A DNA stretch of 64,000 bases from Bacteroidia bacterium (GTDB lineage Bacteria > Bacteroidota > Bacteroidia > B-17B0 > Aurantibacillaceae), in the NCBI GenBank assembly GCA_018000995.1, contig JAGNIU010000002.1, forward strand, positions 175,106 to 239,105, written 5' to 3'. The notes below the pieces were generated by a model. It made no database searches, had not been told where the DNA came from, and saw only the letters and a program-made list of their open reading frames with translations. The stretch's first letter is position 1; each line of letters starts with the position of its first letter. Positions 41,245 through 50,287 of this stretch are shown in pieces. A program made the position numbers and the translations under genes.

Positions 41245-42656
41245 TAAAACCTGAAATAAATAAAAGGATTAAAATCTAATGCCGAAATATAACTTAATGA
41301 AATGTAGAATAAACAAATGCTGGTAAGCAATAAAACATTACGACTTTGCTTAGTGAATGCTTCGCCATACACTTTATCCTGTAAAGCTTGTGTTTTAGAA
41401 TTGAACGCAAAGAATGAAAATACAATAGCAAGAATACAAGAGAACCAAAAATCATTATTGAGAGCAAATTTACCATCGAAGAAATCGAAAGCATACATTT
41501 TTTTAATAACGTGAAGTCCGTACTCTAAATTTTCATTTCTGAACAATACCCAACCTGTTACTACAATCATAAATGTAATGCCTGTTGAAATGGCTTTATG
41601 CATTTTTTTGTAAGCATCTTCCAAAAACAATCTTTCTAAAACTAAAAACAAACCGTGAAACGCGCCCCATAAAACAAAATTCCAACTCGCGCCATGCCAC
41701 AAACCGGAAAGTAAAAACACAACTACCAAATTTCTGTATAGTTTATTTGAGGTTACTTTATTTCCTCCCATTGGGATGTATAAATAATTTTTCATCCAAG
41801 TCCCCAGCGTAATATGCCAACGTCGCCAGAATTCAGTAATGGAAAAAGACAAATACGGATTTTTAAAATTCTCCGGTAATTTGAAGCCACAAATTTTTCC
41901 AAGACCAATTGCCATGTCGCTATACCCGCTAAAATCAAAATAAATTTGGAAGGTGTAAGCTATGGCCCCCACCCAAGCGGCGGCCGTATCAATTTCGGAA
42001 GCATCCAATTTAAAAACCGCATCGGCTTGCATTCCCAATGTATTGGCAATAATAACTTTTTTAGCCAGACCAAAACAAAAAATAAAGAAACCGCTTAATT
42101 TAATATCAGCTGTATAATTTTTTTCGCGATTGGTAATTTGATTAGCGATATCATGATAACGGACAATTGGTCCGGCAATTAATTTTGGAAAGAAAATAAT
42201 ATACGTTTGATAGTGCCAAAAGTTTTTCAACGGTTTGTGAATGCCTCTGTAAACATCCACCACATAAGTAATACTCTCAAAAGTGTAAAACGAAATTCCG
42301 ATTGGTAAAACTATTTTTGCCCAATGGATTTCTGTTCCCGCTAATGCATTAATGTTATCAATAAAGAAATTACAGTACTTGAAATAAAAGAGCAAGCCAA
42401 CATTCATTAATAACGACAATACCAACCATTGCTTTTTCGCGCCGGTCGTTTTTGCGTTGTGCATGGCGTTTACAAAATGGAAATCTAAAAAGGTAGTTCC
42501 CAAAATCACAAAAATGAATTTCGGTCCGCCCCATGCGTAAAAGATGATACTGAAAATTAAAATGCAAGCGTTCTTGAATTTATTAGGAACTAAATGATAA
42601 GCCAGCAAAAAAACGGGGAGAAAATAAATTAAAAACGTTATGCTGCTAAATACCAT
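41244..42656 (-). CDS. MBOAT family O-acyltransferase (AlgI-like)
   Basis: 470 residues with many TM helices. VLPIGISFYTFESITYVVDVYRG, the FPKLIAGPIVRYHDI block, FWRRWHITLGTWMKNYLYIPMGG and LWHGASWNFVLWG (catalytic His) are the AlgI signatures. It should carry acetyl groups across the inner membrane to the coupled AlgJ-like protein for O-acetylation of an exported polysaccharide. The two form a short reverse-strand operon. No alginate synthesis genes are near, so the substrate is probably another envelope glycan. Confidence 0.92.
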   Translation of the reverse strand: MVFSSITFLIYFLPVFLLAYHLVPNKFKNACILIFSIIFYAWGGPKFIFVILGTTFLDFHFVNAMHNAKTTGAKKQWLVLSLLMNVGLLFYFKYCNFFIDNINALAGTEIHWAKIVLPIGISFYTFESITYVVDVYRGIHKPLKNFWHYQTYIIFFPKLIAGPIVRYHDIANQITNREKNYTADIKLSGFFIFCFGLAKKVIIANTLGMQADAVFKLDASEIDTAAAWVGAIAYTFQIYFDFSGYSDMAIGLGKICGFKLPENFKNPYLSFSITEFWRRWHITLGTWMKNYLYIPMGGNKVTSNKLYRNLVVVFLLSGLWHGASWNFVLWGAFHGLFLVLERLFLEDAYKKMHKAISTGITFMIVVTGWVLFRNENLEYGLHVIKKMYAFDFFDGKFALNNDFWFSCILAIVFSFFAFNSKTQALQDKVYGEAFTKQSRNVLLLTSICLFYISLSYISALDFNPFIYFRF

Positions 42657-42703
42657 TTATGCGTTTGGGTAATGAAACACAAATTTAAAAGAATTTGGCG
42701 ATT

Positions 42704-43375
42704 TTAAACCTGTTTATCCTTCAATTCGCCATTCTCGCAAACGAGGGTTCGGGCTTTGAACTTTTGGTAAACTAACATATCGTGAGTGGCGAATAAGACT
42801 GAACTACCACTTTCGCTGATATCCTTCAATAATTTCAAGATTTCTTCAGATGTTTCAGGATCTAAGTTACCGGTTGCTTCATCGGCCAAAATAATTTCAG
42901 GTTCATTTACCAAAGCTCGGGCAATACTTACACGTTGCTGCTCTCCGCCTGATAATTCGTGAGGCATTTTTTGTTCTTTCCCCTCTAAACCCACTTTCTT
43001 AAAAACTTCGTGAATACGGGCTTTAATTTTATTTTCATCATCCCAACCTGTAGCTTTCATCACAAATTTGAGGTTATTGTATAAATTTCTATCGCCTAAC
43101 AACTGAAAATCCTGAAACACAATGCCCAATTTGCGCCTTAAATAGGGAATATCTTTGCGTTTTAAATTATTTAACGAATAACCGGCAATAGTTCCTGTTC
43201 CCGCAACAAGCGGCAAATCGGCGTAAATGGTTTTTAACAAACTACTCTTCCCGCTTCCTGTCTTTCCCAACAGGTAAACGAACTCACCTTTGTTAATTTC
43301 AAGGTTGAGATTACCAATAACAGGACGTTCATCCTGAAAAATGGTGACATTATCAAATTTTATAACAGTACTCAT
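42704..43375 (-). CDS. ftsE: Cell division ATP-binding protein FtsE
   Basis: 223 residues, the FtsE size. Walker A GKTGSGKSS, signature LSGGEQQR, Walker B IILADEATGNLD and the switch HD in LFATHDM are all present; IKFDNVTIFQDERPVIGNLNLEI opens the domain. FtsE with FtsX couples cytosolic ATP hydrolysis to cell-wall hydrolases at the septum. FtsX is not adjacent here. A LolD-type role is the alternative for such small ABC ATPases, but the N-terminal pattern and YLRRKLGIVFQDFQLL favour FtsE. It lies 47 bases from the MBOAT gene. Confidence 0.8.
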   Translation of the reverse strand: MSTVIKFDNVTIFQDERPVIGNLNLEINKGEFVYLLGKTGSGKSSLLKTIYADLPLVAGTGTIAGYSLNNLKRKDIPYLRRKLGIVFQDFQLLGDRNLYNNLKFVMKATGWDDENKIKARIHEVFKKVGLEGKEQKMPHELSGGEQQRVSIARALVNEPEIILADEATGNLDPETSEEILKLLKDISESGSSVLFATHDMLVYQKFKARTLVCENGELKDKQV

Positions 43376-43534
43376 GTTTACAACGCACTAAATTACACTT
43401 AATGTAACCAAGCTTTAAAATTGCGTTATGTCAATATCAACATCATCGGGTTAATAACTGAATTTTCACTTTACTAAACGCATACAAACCAAACCTAACT
43501 TTATTGAAAATTTTTACGCTGATTTAAATACATC

Positions 43535-46500
43535 ATGAAGTTACGAAAGTATGGTGTTTTGGTTGGTTTATCTTTATTTTGCCTAATTGCAAAATCTCAG
43601 AAAACAACCTCGTACATTGATAAAGAGTTACTATACAAACAGGGCATCGACTTGTTTGATAAAAAACAATATGTAGCCTCTCAAAAAAGCTTCACGGATT
43701 ATCTGAATTTAAATGCGGGTATTGCTCTATTAAAGACTGATGCCGAGTACTATGCGGCGGCTTGTGCCATTGAATTGTTTCATAAAGACGGCGAATGGCG
43801 CATGCGGGAGTTTATTGAAAAACATCCTGAAAGCAATAAACAAAATGGTGCTTGGTTCTATTTAGGAAAATCGAGTTTCCGAAAAAAGAAATACGAAGAA
43901 ACTATAAAGAATTTCGAGAAAGTTGATATTTACGTTTTATCGAAGGAAGATTTAGCTGAATTGTACTTTAAACGAGGTTATAGCTACATCGAAACTAAAA
44001 ATCCTGAAAAAGCTAAAGCTGATTTGTATGAAATTAAGGATGTAGATAATAAATATATTTTTCCGGCCTTATATTACTACTCGCATTTAAGTTATCTCGA
44101 TAAAAAATATGAGACGGCGCTTGACGGATTCAATAAATTAATTGGTAACGAAACGTTTGGTTCTGTTGTTCCTTATTACATCACACAAATTTATTTTGTT
44201 CAGGGTAAATATGACAAAGTAGTGAAAAGTGGTCCCGATTTATTGAACGATAGTAATCAAGTGCAAAAGAAGAGTGAAATCAACCGGATGATTGGTGAAT
44301 CGTATTACAATTTAAAGGATTATGCCAATGCATTGGAGTATTTAAAGAAAACGGAATTAGCTTCTTCGATGAACATTGAAGGTAATTACGCAATTGGTTA
44401 TTGTTACTATAAACTGAACGATTGCGCTAATGCTATTTCATATTTAGAAAAAGCAGCCGTTGCAGATGATAGTTTAGGACAAAATGCACATTATCATTTA
44501 GCAGACTGTTATATGAAAACCAGCAATCGCACGAAAGCAAAAAATTCATATTACTCAGCTTACAAATTAGATTTCGATAAAAAAATTACAGAAGACGCCT
44601 TATATAGCTTCGCGAAATTAAGTTACGAATTAGATTTTAGTCCTTTTAACGAAACCATCCGTGCATTTACGAAATACATTAAAGAATATCCCGGAACGCA
44701 GCGTAAAGAAGAAGCTTATAGATATTTAATCAATGTTTACTCTACCACCAAAAATTACGAACGTGCTATTAAAAGTATTGAGAGTTTAGATAGTCAAGAC
44801 CCGATTATGAAAGCCACGTACGAAAAGCTAGTATTTTTTAAAGCGGTTGAATACTTTAATAATACAGATTTAGATAACGCAGAGAAAGAATTCAAAAAAG
44901 CAATCAGCATTAATGCTGACAAAACTTACAATGCACTTTCGTCTTATTGGTTAGGAGAAATTTCTTATCAGCGTAAGGATTACAGTACTGCGATTGATAT
45001 CTGGAAGAACTTTTTGTTGCAACCTAGCAACATTAACCTAAAAGAATTTGAAAAAACGCATTACAATTTAGCTTACGCTTACTTTCAACGTAAAGAGAAA
45101 GGCGATTATGGCTCAGCGAACATTGAATTCAGAAAATACATCATGAATAAAAGTGGTGAAGACTTAAACAAAACCGCGGATGCCAATGTGAGAGCCGCCG
45201 ATTGTTATTTTATGAATAGAGATTTTAATCAGGCCGCCGATTATTATGAAACTGCGATTGCTTTAAATAAAACAGATGTAGATTACAGTTATTATCAAAA
45301 AGCTTTGTGTAACGGATTATTGAAGAATAACAAAGAAAAAATTAACGACTTAAAATATTTAGAAAGCAATTTTCCAAAATCAAACTATTTAAGTGCTGCT
45401 ATTTTTGAAATTGCTGAAACTTATTTAAAAGACCTGAGCAATGGAGATGATGCTATTGTTTACTATGAGAAAATTTTAAATAATTATCCTAAATCTTCTT
45501 TCGTAAATCCGTCTTTATCAGGTATTGGCTTAATTTATTACAATAAGAAAGAAGATGATAAAGCCTTCGCTTATTTTGATAAGATTGTACAGAAAGATCC
45601 TAAAAGTGATGAAGCCCGCGAAGTTTTACCAATGATAAAGAAAACATTTGAAGCAAAAGGTAAGATTGATGAAATGGAAAAGTACTTTGCTTCCATAGGC
45701 AATCCTTTATCTGTTAATCAAATTGAAACTGCTTTATACGAATCAGCAAAAGAAGCTTATTACAACAAAACGGATTGCGACGATGCCATGCCGAAATTTG
45801 AAAGTTACATTGCCAAGTTTCCTGATGGTAAATATATCACCGAGGCTCAATTTTGTTATGGCGAATGCGCTTATAGCAAAGGCTTAATGGAAAAAGCCCT
45901 ACCCGCTTACAAATATGTTATTTCAAAATCAAGAAGCATTTACACAGAGACATCTTTAAGCAAAGCTTCTTATTTATTGTACAAAGACAAGAAATACGAA
46001 GAAGTTTTGCCTTTATATATTCAAATGCAAGAAATTGCCGAAGCTCCTGCTAACAAACTCACGGCGAAAGTCGGCGCCATGCGTTCGGCTTTCTATTTAA
46101 ATAAATATGAAGAAGCTTTAACCGAAAGCAACAAAGTTTTAGGAACCGAAAAATTAAATCCGCAACAAACCAGCGAAGCGAAATACATAAAAGCTAAATC
46201 TTTATTCGAAACTCAACGTTACGATGATGCGTTAATTGAATTCAAAGCTATTGCCAAAGCTTCCAAAAATGTATCAGGAGCAGAAGCTTATTACCATGTA
46301 GCTAAAATTTATTTCAACAAGCAAGACTTTAAAGAATCTGAGAAAACGGTAAACAATTTAATAAGTTTCGCCTATACCAACGATGATTGGAACACAAAAG
46401 GTATGTTATTAATAGCTGATTGTTATGCTGCCAGAAACGAAATAGAAGACGCTAAGATTATTTTACAAACCATTTTAGACGGCAAGCCAAAACAAGAATA

Positions 46501-46702
46501 CATCGACGAAGCTAATGCACGCTTAGAACAAATAAAATTAATACAAGAAGCAAAAGCTAAAGCAGAACAACAAGCTGCACCAACAGAAATGAAAGTGGAA
46601 TTTAATACCACAGGCACTGATGATAAATTATTTACACAGCCTGTTAATGTGGTTCCATCCGACAGTACTAAAAAAGAACCGGTAATAACAATACCAAATT
46701 AA
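43535..46702 (+). CDS. Large secreted TPR protein
   Basis: 1055 residues. Signal peptide (ends IAKSQ), then tetratricopeptide repeats across nearly the whole chain (KKYEETIKNFEKVDIY, KDYANALEYLKKTELA, NDCANAISYLEKAAVA, GDDAIVYYEKILNNYPKSSF, QRYDDALIEFKAIAKAS, QDFKESEKTVNNLI). The tail is a charged Ala/Glu/Lys coil (KAKAEQQAAP) and a short acidic end. In Bacteroidota a large periplasmic TPR protein is often followed by an outer-membrane barrel, as here (12 bases downstream), so an envelope assembly or scaffold role is likely. No precise function is known to me. Confidence 0.8.
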   Translation: MKLRKYGVLVGLSLFCLIAKSQKTTSYIDKELLYKQGIDLFDKKQYVASQKSFTDYLNLNAGIALLKTDAEYYAAACAIELFHKDGEWRMREFIEKHPESNKQNGAWFYLGKSSFRKKKYEETIKNFEKVDIYVLSKEDLAELYFKRGYSYIETKNPEKAKADLYEIKDVDNKYIFPALYYYSHLSYLDKKYETALDGFNKLIGNETFGSVVPYYITQIYFVQGKYDKVVKSGPDLLNDSNQVQKKSEINRMIGESYYNLKDYANALEYLKKTELASSMNIEGNYAIGYCYYKLNDCANAISYLEKAAVADDSLGQNAHYHLADCYMKTSNRTKAKNSYYSAYKLDFDKKITEDALYSFAKLSYELDFSPFNETIRAFTKYIKEYPGTQRKEEAYRYLINVYSTTKNYERAIKSIESLDSQDPIMKATYEKLVFFKAVEYFNNTDLDNAEKEFKKAISINADKTYNALSSYWLGEISYQRKDYSTAIDIWKNFLLQPSNINLKEFEKTHYNLAYAYFQRKEKGDYGSANIEFRKYIMNKSGEDLNKTADANVRAADCYFMNRDFNQAADYYETAIALNKTDVDYSYYQKALCNGLLKNNKEKINDLKYLESNFPKSNYLSAAIFEIAETYLKDLSNGDDAIVYYEKILNNYPKSSFVNPSLSGIGLIYYNKKEDDKAFAYFDKIVQKDPKSDEAREVLPMIKKTFEAKGKIDEMEKYFASIGNPLSVNQIETALYESAKEAYYNKTDCDDAMPKFESYIAKFPDGKYITEAQFCYGECAYSKGLMEKALPAYKYVISKSRSIYTETSLSKASYLLYKDKKYEEVLPLYIQMQEIAEAPANKLTAKVGAMRSAFYLNKYEEALTESNKVLGTEKLNPQQTSEAKYIKAKSLFETQRYDDALIEFKAIAKASKNVSGAEAYYHVAKIYFNKQDFKESEKTVNNLISFAYTNDDWNTKGMLLIADCYAARNEIEDAKIILQTILDGKPKQEYIDEANARLEQIKLIQEAKAKAEQQAAPTEMKVEFNTTGTDDKLFTQPVNVVPSDSTKKEPVITIPN

Positions 46703-46714
46703 GAAAGAACGAAC

Positions 46715-48430
46715 ATGCGAAACAGTAAACATATAAGTTCAGTTATTCCTACCTCTTCAATCAGATTAGGTTCTTTGGTTTTGATTTTATTTTTCACAAG
46801 CGCTTCTTATGTAAAATCACAAACCAACATGAATGATATTAATTTTCATGCTGAGAGTGAATTTCAACCGACTATTAAAGATGCAGTAAAATATACCGAG
46901 TTACCTGAAATACGAGATACCGTTCAACGCATCAGCAACGCTAAATACGGAATTGTTTCGAACCCAATGTTCCCGAAATATGAGGTGGCGCCGATTAGTC
47001 CGGCTAAAATGCAAAACGAGCCTTTAACTAAACTTTACCGTTCGTTAATTAAAGTTGGTTACGGTCCAATTTACAATATGCCATACGGTGAAGCATGGTT
47101 GAACAGCACTCGCTCACGTGACATGGCTTATGGTGTACACTACAAACATTTTTCGTCTATGTCGCAATTACAAGATGTAGGTTACAGTGGTTTTGCAGAT
47201 AACGAAGCTGAATTATTTGGAAAGAAATTTTACAAGAAACATACGTTGAGTGGTGATTTCGGTTACAAACACAACATGATGCATTATTATGGTTTTGATA
47301 CCATCAATAAAATCACAGATAAAGAATTTACCAAACAAGCTTTCCAATTATTTGCGCCTAGCGTTAAATTACAAAGTCATTATACCGATAGCAGCAAAAT
47401 AAATCACATGATAAATCTGTCGTATTACAACTTACGCGATTTATATAATGCGGCTGAGAATAACATTAAATTAAATACAGATTTAAGCACTTATATTAAT
47501 AAAGAAAGTTTTCATGTAAATATTTTGGCAGATTACTACAATCACAAAAAACCAAAGGATACTATAAACGATTTTATTTTCTCATTGAATCCATACTTTG
47601 AAGCTAATGGTAAAAAATGGCATGCTGATTTAGGTTTAACGGCTACTATTGATGCATTTGACACAAAGACTAAATTCTATTTCTACCCTCAAATAAACGT
47701 TCATTACAATGTGTATGAAAATATTATTATTCCGTATGCAGGAGTATCCGGTGGATTAATTAAAAATAGCTACCGGAGTTTAACCAACGAAAATCCTTTT
47801 ATTAATCCAAATGTAAATTACGCAAATACCAATAATAAGTTTAATGTGTTTGGCGGTTTAAGAGGTAATTTAAGTTCTGCAACCAGTTACGATGCTAAAG
47901 TAAGTTACGGTCAATACGACAACATGCATTACTTTGTAATTGATTACGCAGGTGATAAAACATTAGTAGATAATAAGTTTAAAATTGTTTATGACAATAC
48001 TTCATTATTAACTGTAGGTGGTTCTGTTAAGTATCAATACAAGGAGAAAATTCACTTTATCGCCAAAGGAAATTATTACATGTACACTCCAAAAACTTTA
48101 AAGAAAGCGTTTCACAAACCTGATTTTGATTTAACCTTAAGCGGACTCTACAATTTAAAAAGCAAATTCATTATTAAGGCCGATATATTTGTAATTGGTA
48201 GTCAGTGGGCCGATACTAAAGTTTACGAAGCCGGTGATTCATTAGCAACAGCTCCTTTACTTTTAAAAGGTTTTGTGGATTGTAATTTGGGTGCTGAATA
48301 CCGTTATAGTAAAATGTTAAGCTTCTTTGTTAACTTCAATAACATTGCCAATATGCGTTACCAAAGATGGGAGAAATACCCTACGCAGCGCTTTAATATG
48401 ATGATTGGCTTAACCTTTGTGCCGTTTTAA
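46715..48430 (+). CDS. Outer-membrane beta-barrel protein paired with TPR protein
   Basis: 571 residues. A long N-terminus leads to a signal peptide (LVLILFFTSASYVKSQ). The mature part starts with FQPTIKDAVKYTELPEI, a short proline-containing region, then alternating strands with aromatic girdles (YGVHYKHFSSMS, YNLRDLYNAAENNI, VNILADYYNHKK) and ends in FNMMIGLTFVPF with a C-terminal Phe, the signal for outer-membrane insertion. It resembles the barrel of TonB receptors without a plug. It starts 12 bases after the TPR gene; the two probably work together. Confidence 0.75.
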   Translation: MRNSKHISSVIPTSSIRLGSLVLILFFTSASYVKSQTNMNDINFHAESEFQPTIKDAVKYTELPEIRDTVQRISNAKYGIVSNPMFPKYEVAPISPAKMQNEPLTKLYRSLIKVGYGPIYNMPYGEAWLNSTRSRDMAYGVHYKHFSSMSQLQDVGYSGFADNEAELFGKKFYKKHTLSGDFGYKHNMMHYYGFDTINKITDKEFTKQAFQLFAPSVKLQSHYTDSSKINHMINLSYYNLRDLYNAAENNIKLNTDLSTYINKESFHVNILADYYNHKKPKDTINDFIFSLNPYFEANGKKWHADLGLTATIDAFDTKTKFYFYPQINVHYNVYENIIIPYAGVSGGLIKNSYRSLTNENPFINPNVNYANTNNKFNVFGGLRGNLSSATSYDAKVSYGQYDNMHYFVIDYAGDKTLVDNKFKIVYDNTSLLTVGGSVKYQYKEKIHFIAKGNYYMYTPKTLKKAFHKPDFDLTLSGLYNLKSKFIIKADIFVIGSQWADTKVYEAGDSLATAPLLLKGFVDCNLGAEYRYSKMLSFFVNFNNIANMRYQRWEKYPTQRFNMMIGLTFVPF

Positions 48431-48763
48431 TTAAAGCTTAAGATATTCAGTTGGATCCCAATACAATTTCTTGAAATCAATAATCTTATCGTTTATCACT
48501 TTAATTTTTTCTTTCTCTAACAATTCCTGCATTTGATAGGGCGTTGCAAAATGATGCTTGCCCGTTAATTCTCCATTACGATTCACAACTCGGTGCGCAG
48601 GTACTTTTGGTTTTTGATGATGAGCTGCGTTCATAGCATACCCAACAATTCGTGATGAACCTGCTGAACCCAAATATTTAGCAATAGCGCCATAACTCGT
48701 TACGCGTCCTTTGGGAATTAATCGCACCACTTTATAAACCGAATCAAAAAAATCTTTTTCCAT
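48431..48763 (-). CDS. Alkyltransferase-like protein (MGMT family without the active Cys)
   Basis: 110 residues, the size of the MGMT C-terminal domain. VVRLIPKGRVTSYGAIAKYLG and RIVGYAMNAA carry the helix-turn-helix and arginine finger. The active-site motif PCHRV is replaced by VPAHRVVNRNGELTG, so the Cys acceptor is an Ala. Alkyltransferase-like proteins bind O6-alkylguanine without repairing it and recruit nucleotide excision repair. It lies two bases from the LuxE-like gene upstream on the same strand, so it is probably cotranscribed. Cytosolic. Confidence 0.9.
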   Translation of the reverse strand: MEKDFFDSVYKVVRLIPKGRVTSYGAIAKYLGSAGSSRIVGYAMNAAHHQKPKVPAHRVVNRNGELTGKHHFATPYQMQELLEKEKIKVINDKIIDFKKLYWDPTEYLKL

Positions 48764-48764
48764 T

Positions 48765-49754
48765 TTAGTTTACCATCAAATTACAACCGCGCACATCACT
48801 ATTATCAAATCGGCCCATAATTTCAAATGTTCCATCTCCTTTTATTCGTCCTAAATCTTGTGTAGCAATAAATGAACAAGAATTTACATTGGCTAAATCA
48901 ATTACATTAATCCCACCCGTTTTATTTTCCTTCACATAACTTAATGGATCATCGATATCCCGCACCAAAATTTTCATCCAGGGCTGACAATCAAAAATCC
49001 CATTTCCTTTTGAATAGGCTTGAGATAATAATTCGGTCATGCCGTATTCGCTATGAATTGTTGAAACAGAAAGTTTTTGTTTTAAAATCTGATGCAACTC
49101 CTCTTTCAAAAGTTCTTCTCTTCTCCCCTTCATGCCGCCGGTTTCCATTACGGTAAAATTATCATTCAGACTAATTCCTTTATCTGCCAAATCCAATAAA
49201 GCGTATGTCACACCAATTAATAATGTTTTGGTATTGGATTGTTTCAATGCTTGCAGAACAGAAATCAACTTATCATAATCATCCAGAAAAAAACCACTTA
49301 AAGGATTATTCGAAAGTTTAATGAGCTTATCAAACATATAAACCAAAGAAGAGCCTTTCCGCTCTAAATAATTGGGCAAAAGGGCTAAAATCACATAATC
49401 GGAAGGTTTACCGTAAGCATTCTCAAAGCCCTTTATAAAGCTTTGCTCGTAAATACTGATATCTGAGACAATATGACGGGAAGGTGTTTGGGAAGTGGTT
49501 GAACTGCTGGTGAACACAATAAAATCATCCTTTTTTTCGTTACATAATACATCCTGACTCTTGAACAACTCGATAGGTAAAAATGGGATTTGAGAATAAT
49601 GTTTAACGGTTTCAGGATAAGTTCTTAAAGACTGAGCAAAAGCCCTGTAAACCTTGTTATTTTGGTACTGAAATTGGAAAACAGACAAGGCCAAATTGTT
49701 AAATTCAGTCTCAGTTGAGAGGGTAAAAATGGCGTCTGTTTGAACCGTATGCAT
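48765..49754 (-). CDS. LuxE-like acyl-protein synthetase / acyltransferase
   Basis: 329 residues. FQYQNNKVYRAFAQSL, IPFLPIELFKSQDV, the Ser/Thr-rich loop FTSSSTTSQTPSRHI, LGRIKGDGTFEIMGRFD and the acyl-adenylate-type motif HSEYGMTELLSQAY match the LuxE/PaaK-like adenylating family. LuxE-type proteins activate fatty or other carboxylic acids with ATP. Stand-alone members in Bacteroidota lie in surface-polysaccharide or unknown contexts. Here the only cotranscribed gene is the alkyltransferase-like one, so the substrate is unknown. Confidence 0.8.
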   Translation of the reverse strand: MHTVQTDAIFTLSTETEFNNLALSVFQFQYQNNKVYRAFAQSLRTYPETVKHYSQIPFLPIELFKSQDVLCNEKKDDFIVFTSSSTTSQTPSRHIVSDISIYEQSFIKGFENAYGKPSDYVILALLPNYLERKGSSLVYMFDKLIKLSNNPLSGFFLDDYDKLISVLQALKQSNTKTLLIGVTYALLDLADKGISLNDNFTVMETGGMKGRREELLKEELHQILKQKLSVSTIHSEYGMTELLSQAYSKGNGIFDCQPWMKILVRDIDDPLSYVKENKTGGINVIDLANVNSCSFIATQDLGRIKGDGTFEIMGRFDNSDVRGCNLMVN

Positions 49755-49789
49755 AATTACAAAATTATGCTTAATTTTATAGGTATAAT

Positions 49790-50272
49790 ATGTTTGGCAA
49801 AATAAAATACATTTTAATGATTACCGGCCTAATGGCTTGTTTTTACGCTTGTGTGAAAAAGAAAACCTTTTCTCAAAAACCGGAAATTGAATTCAAAAGT
49901 TTTACGCCTTTATTAGGTGATACGGCTGCCGAATTAGTTATTGGTTTCTCTGATGGTGATGGCGATATTGGTAAAGACAAAGAAGATAAAGACATTAACC
50001 TGTTTATGACGTATTACTACTTTGATACGGTTACAAATAATTTTCATGCCTTTTATAGTTCGTTTACAAACGATACTGTTAGAATTCCTTACACCATCCG
50101 TAAACCTATTGATGATTACGAAGGAAAATCTATTAGCGGTGAAGTGGCGGTAAAAATCAATCAATACCGACCAACCAAATCACATAAACGTATTAAATAC
50201 GTAATGTATTTATTAGATAACGCCAACAATCAAAGCAACGTACTTACCACTCCTGAATTACAAGTACCATAA
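49790..50272 (+). CDS. Hypothetical lipoprotein
   Basis: 160 residues. A lipoprotein signal (MACFYAC) is followed by a beta-rich domain with the acidic motif GFSDGDGDIGKDKEDKD (possible Ca2+ loop, about residues 50-66) and an Ig-like ending (KRIKYVMYLLDNANNQSNVLTTPEL). The D-G-D-G-D-I-G motif is common in short Bacteroidota lipoproteins of unknown role. It is divergent from the LuxE-like gene and 15 bases before the next gene. Confidence 0.65.
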   Translation: MFGKIKYILMITGLMACFYACVKKKTFSQKPEIEFKSFTPLLGDTAAELVIGFSDGDGDIGKDKEDKDINLFMTYYYFDTVTNNFHAFYSSFTNDTVRIPYTIRKPIDDYEGKSISGEVAVKINQYRPTKSHKRIKYVMYLLDNANNQSNVLTTPELQVP

Positions 50273-50287
50273 GCTTCTAAAACCTGA

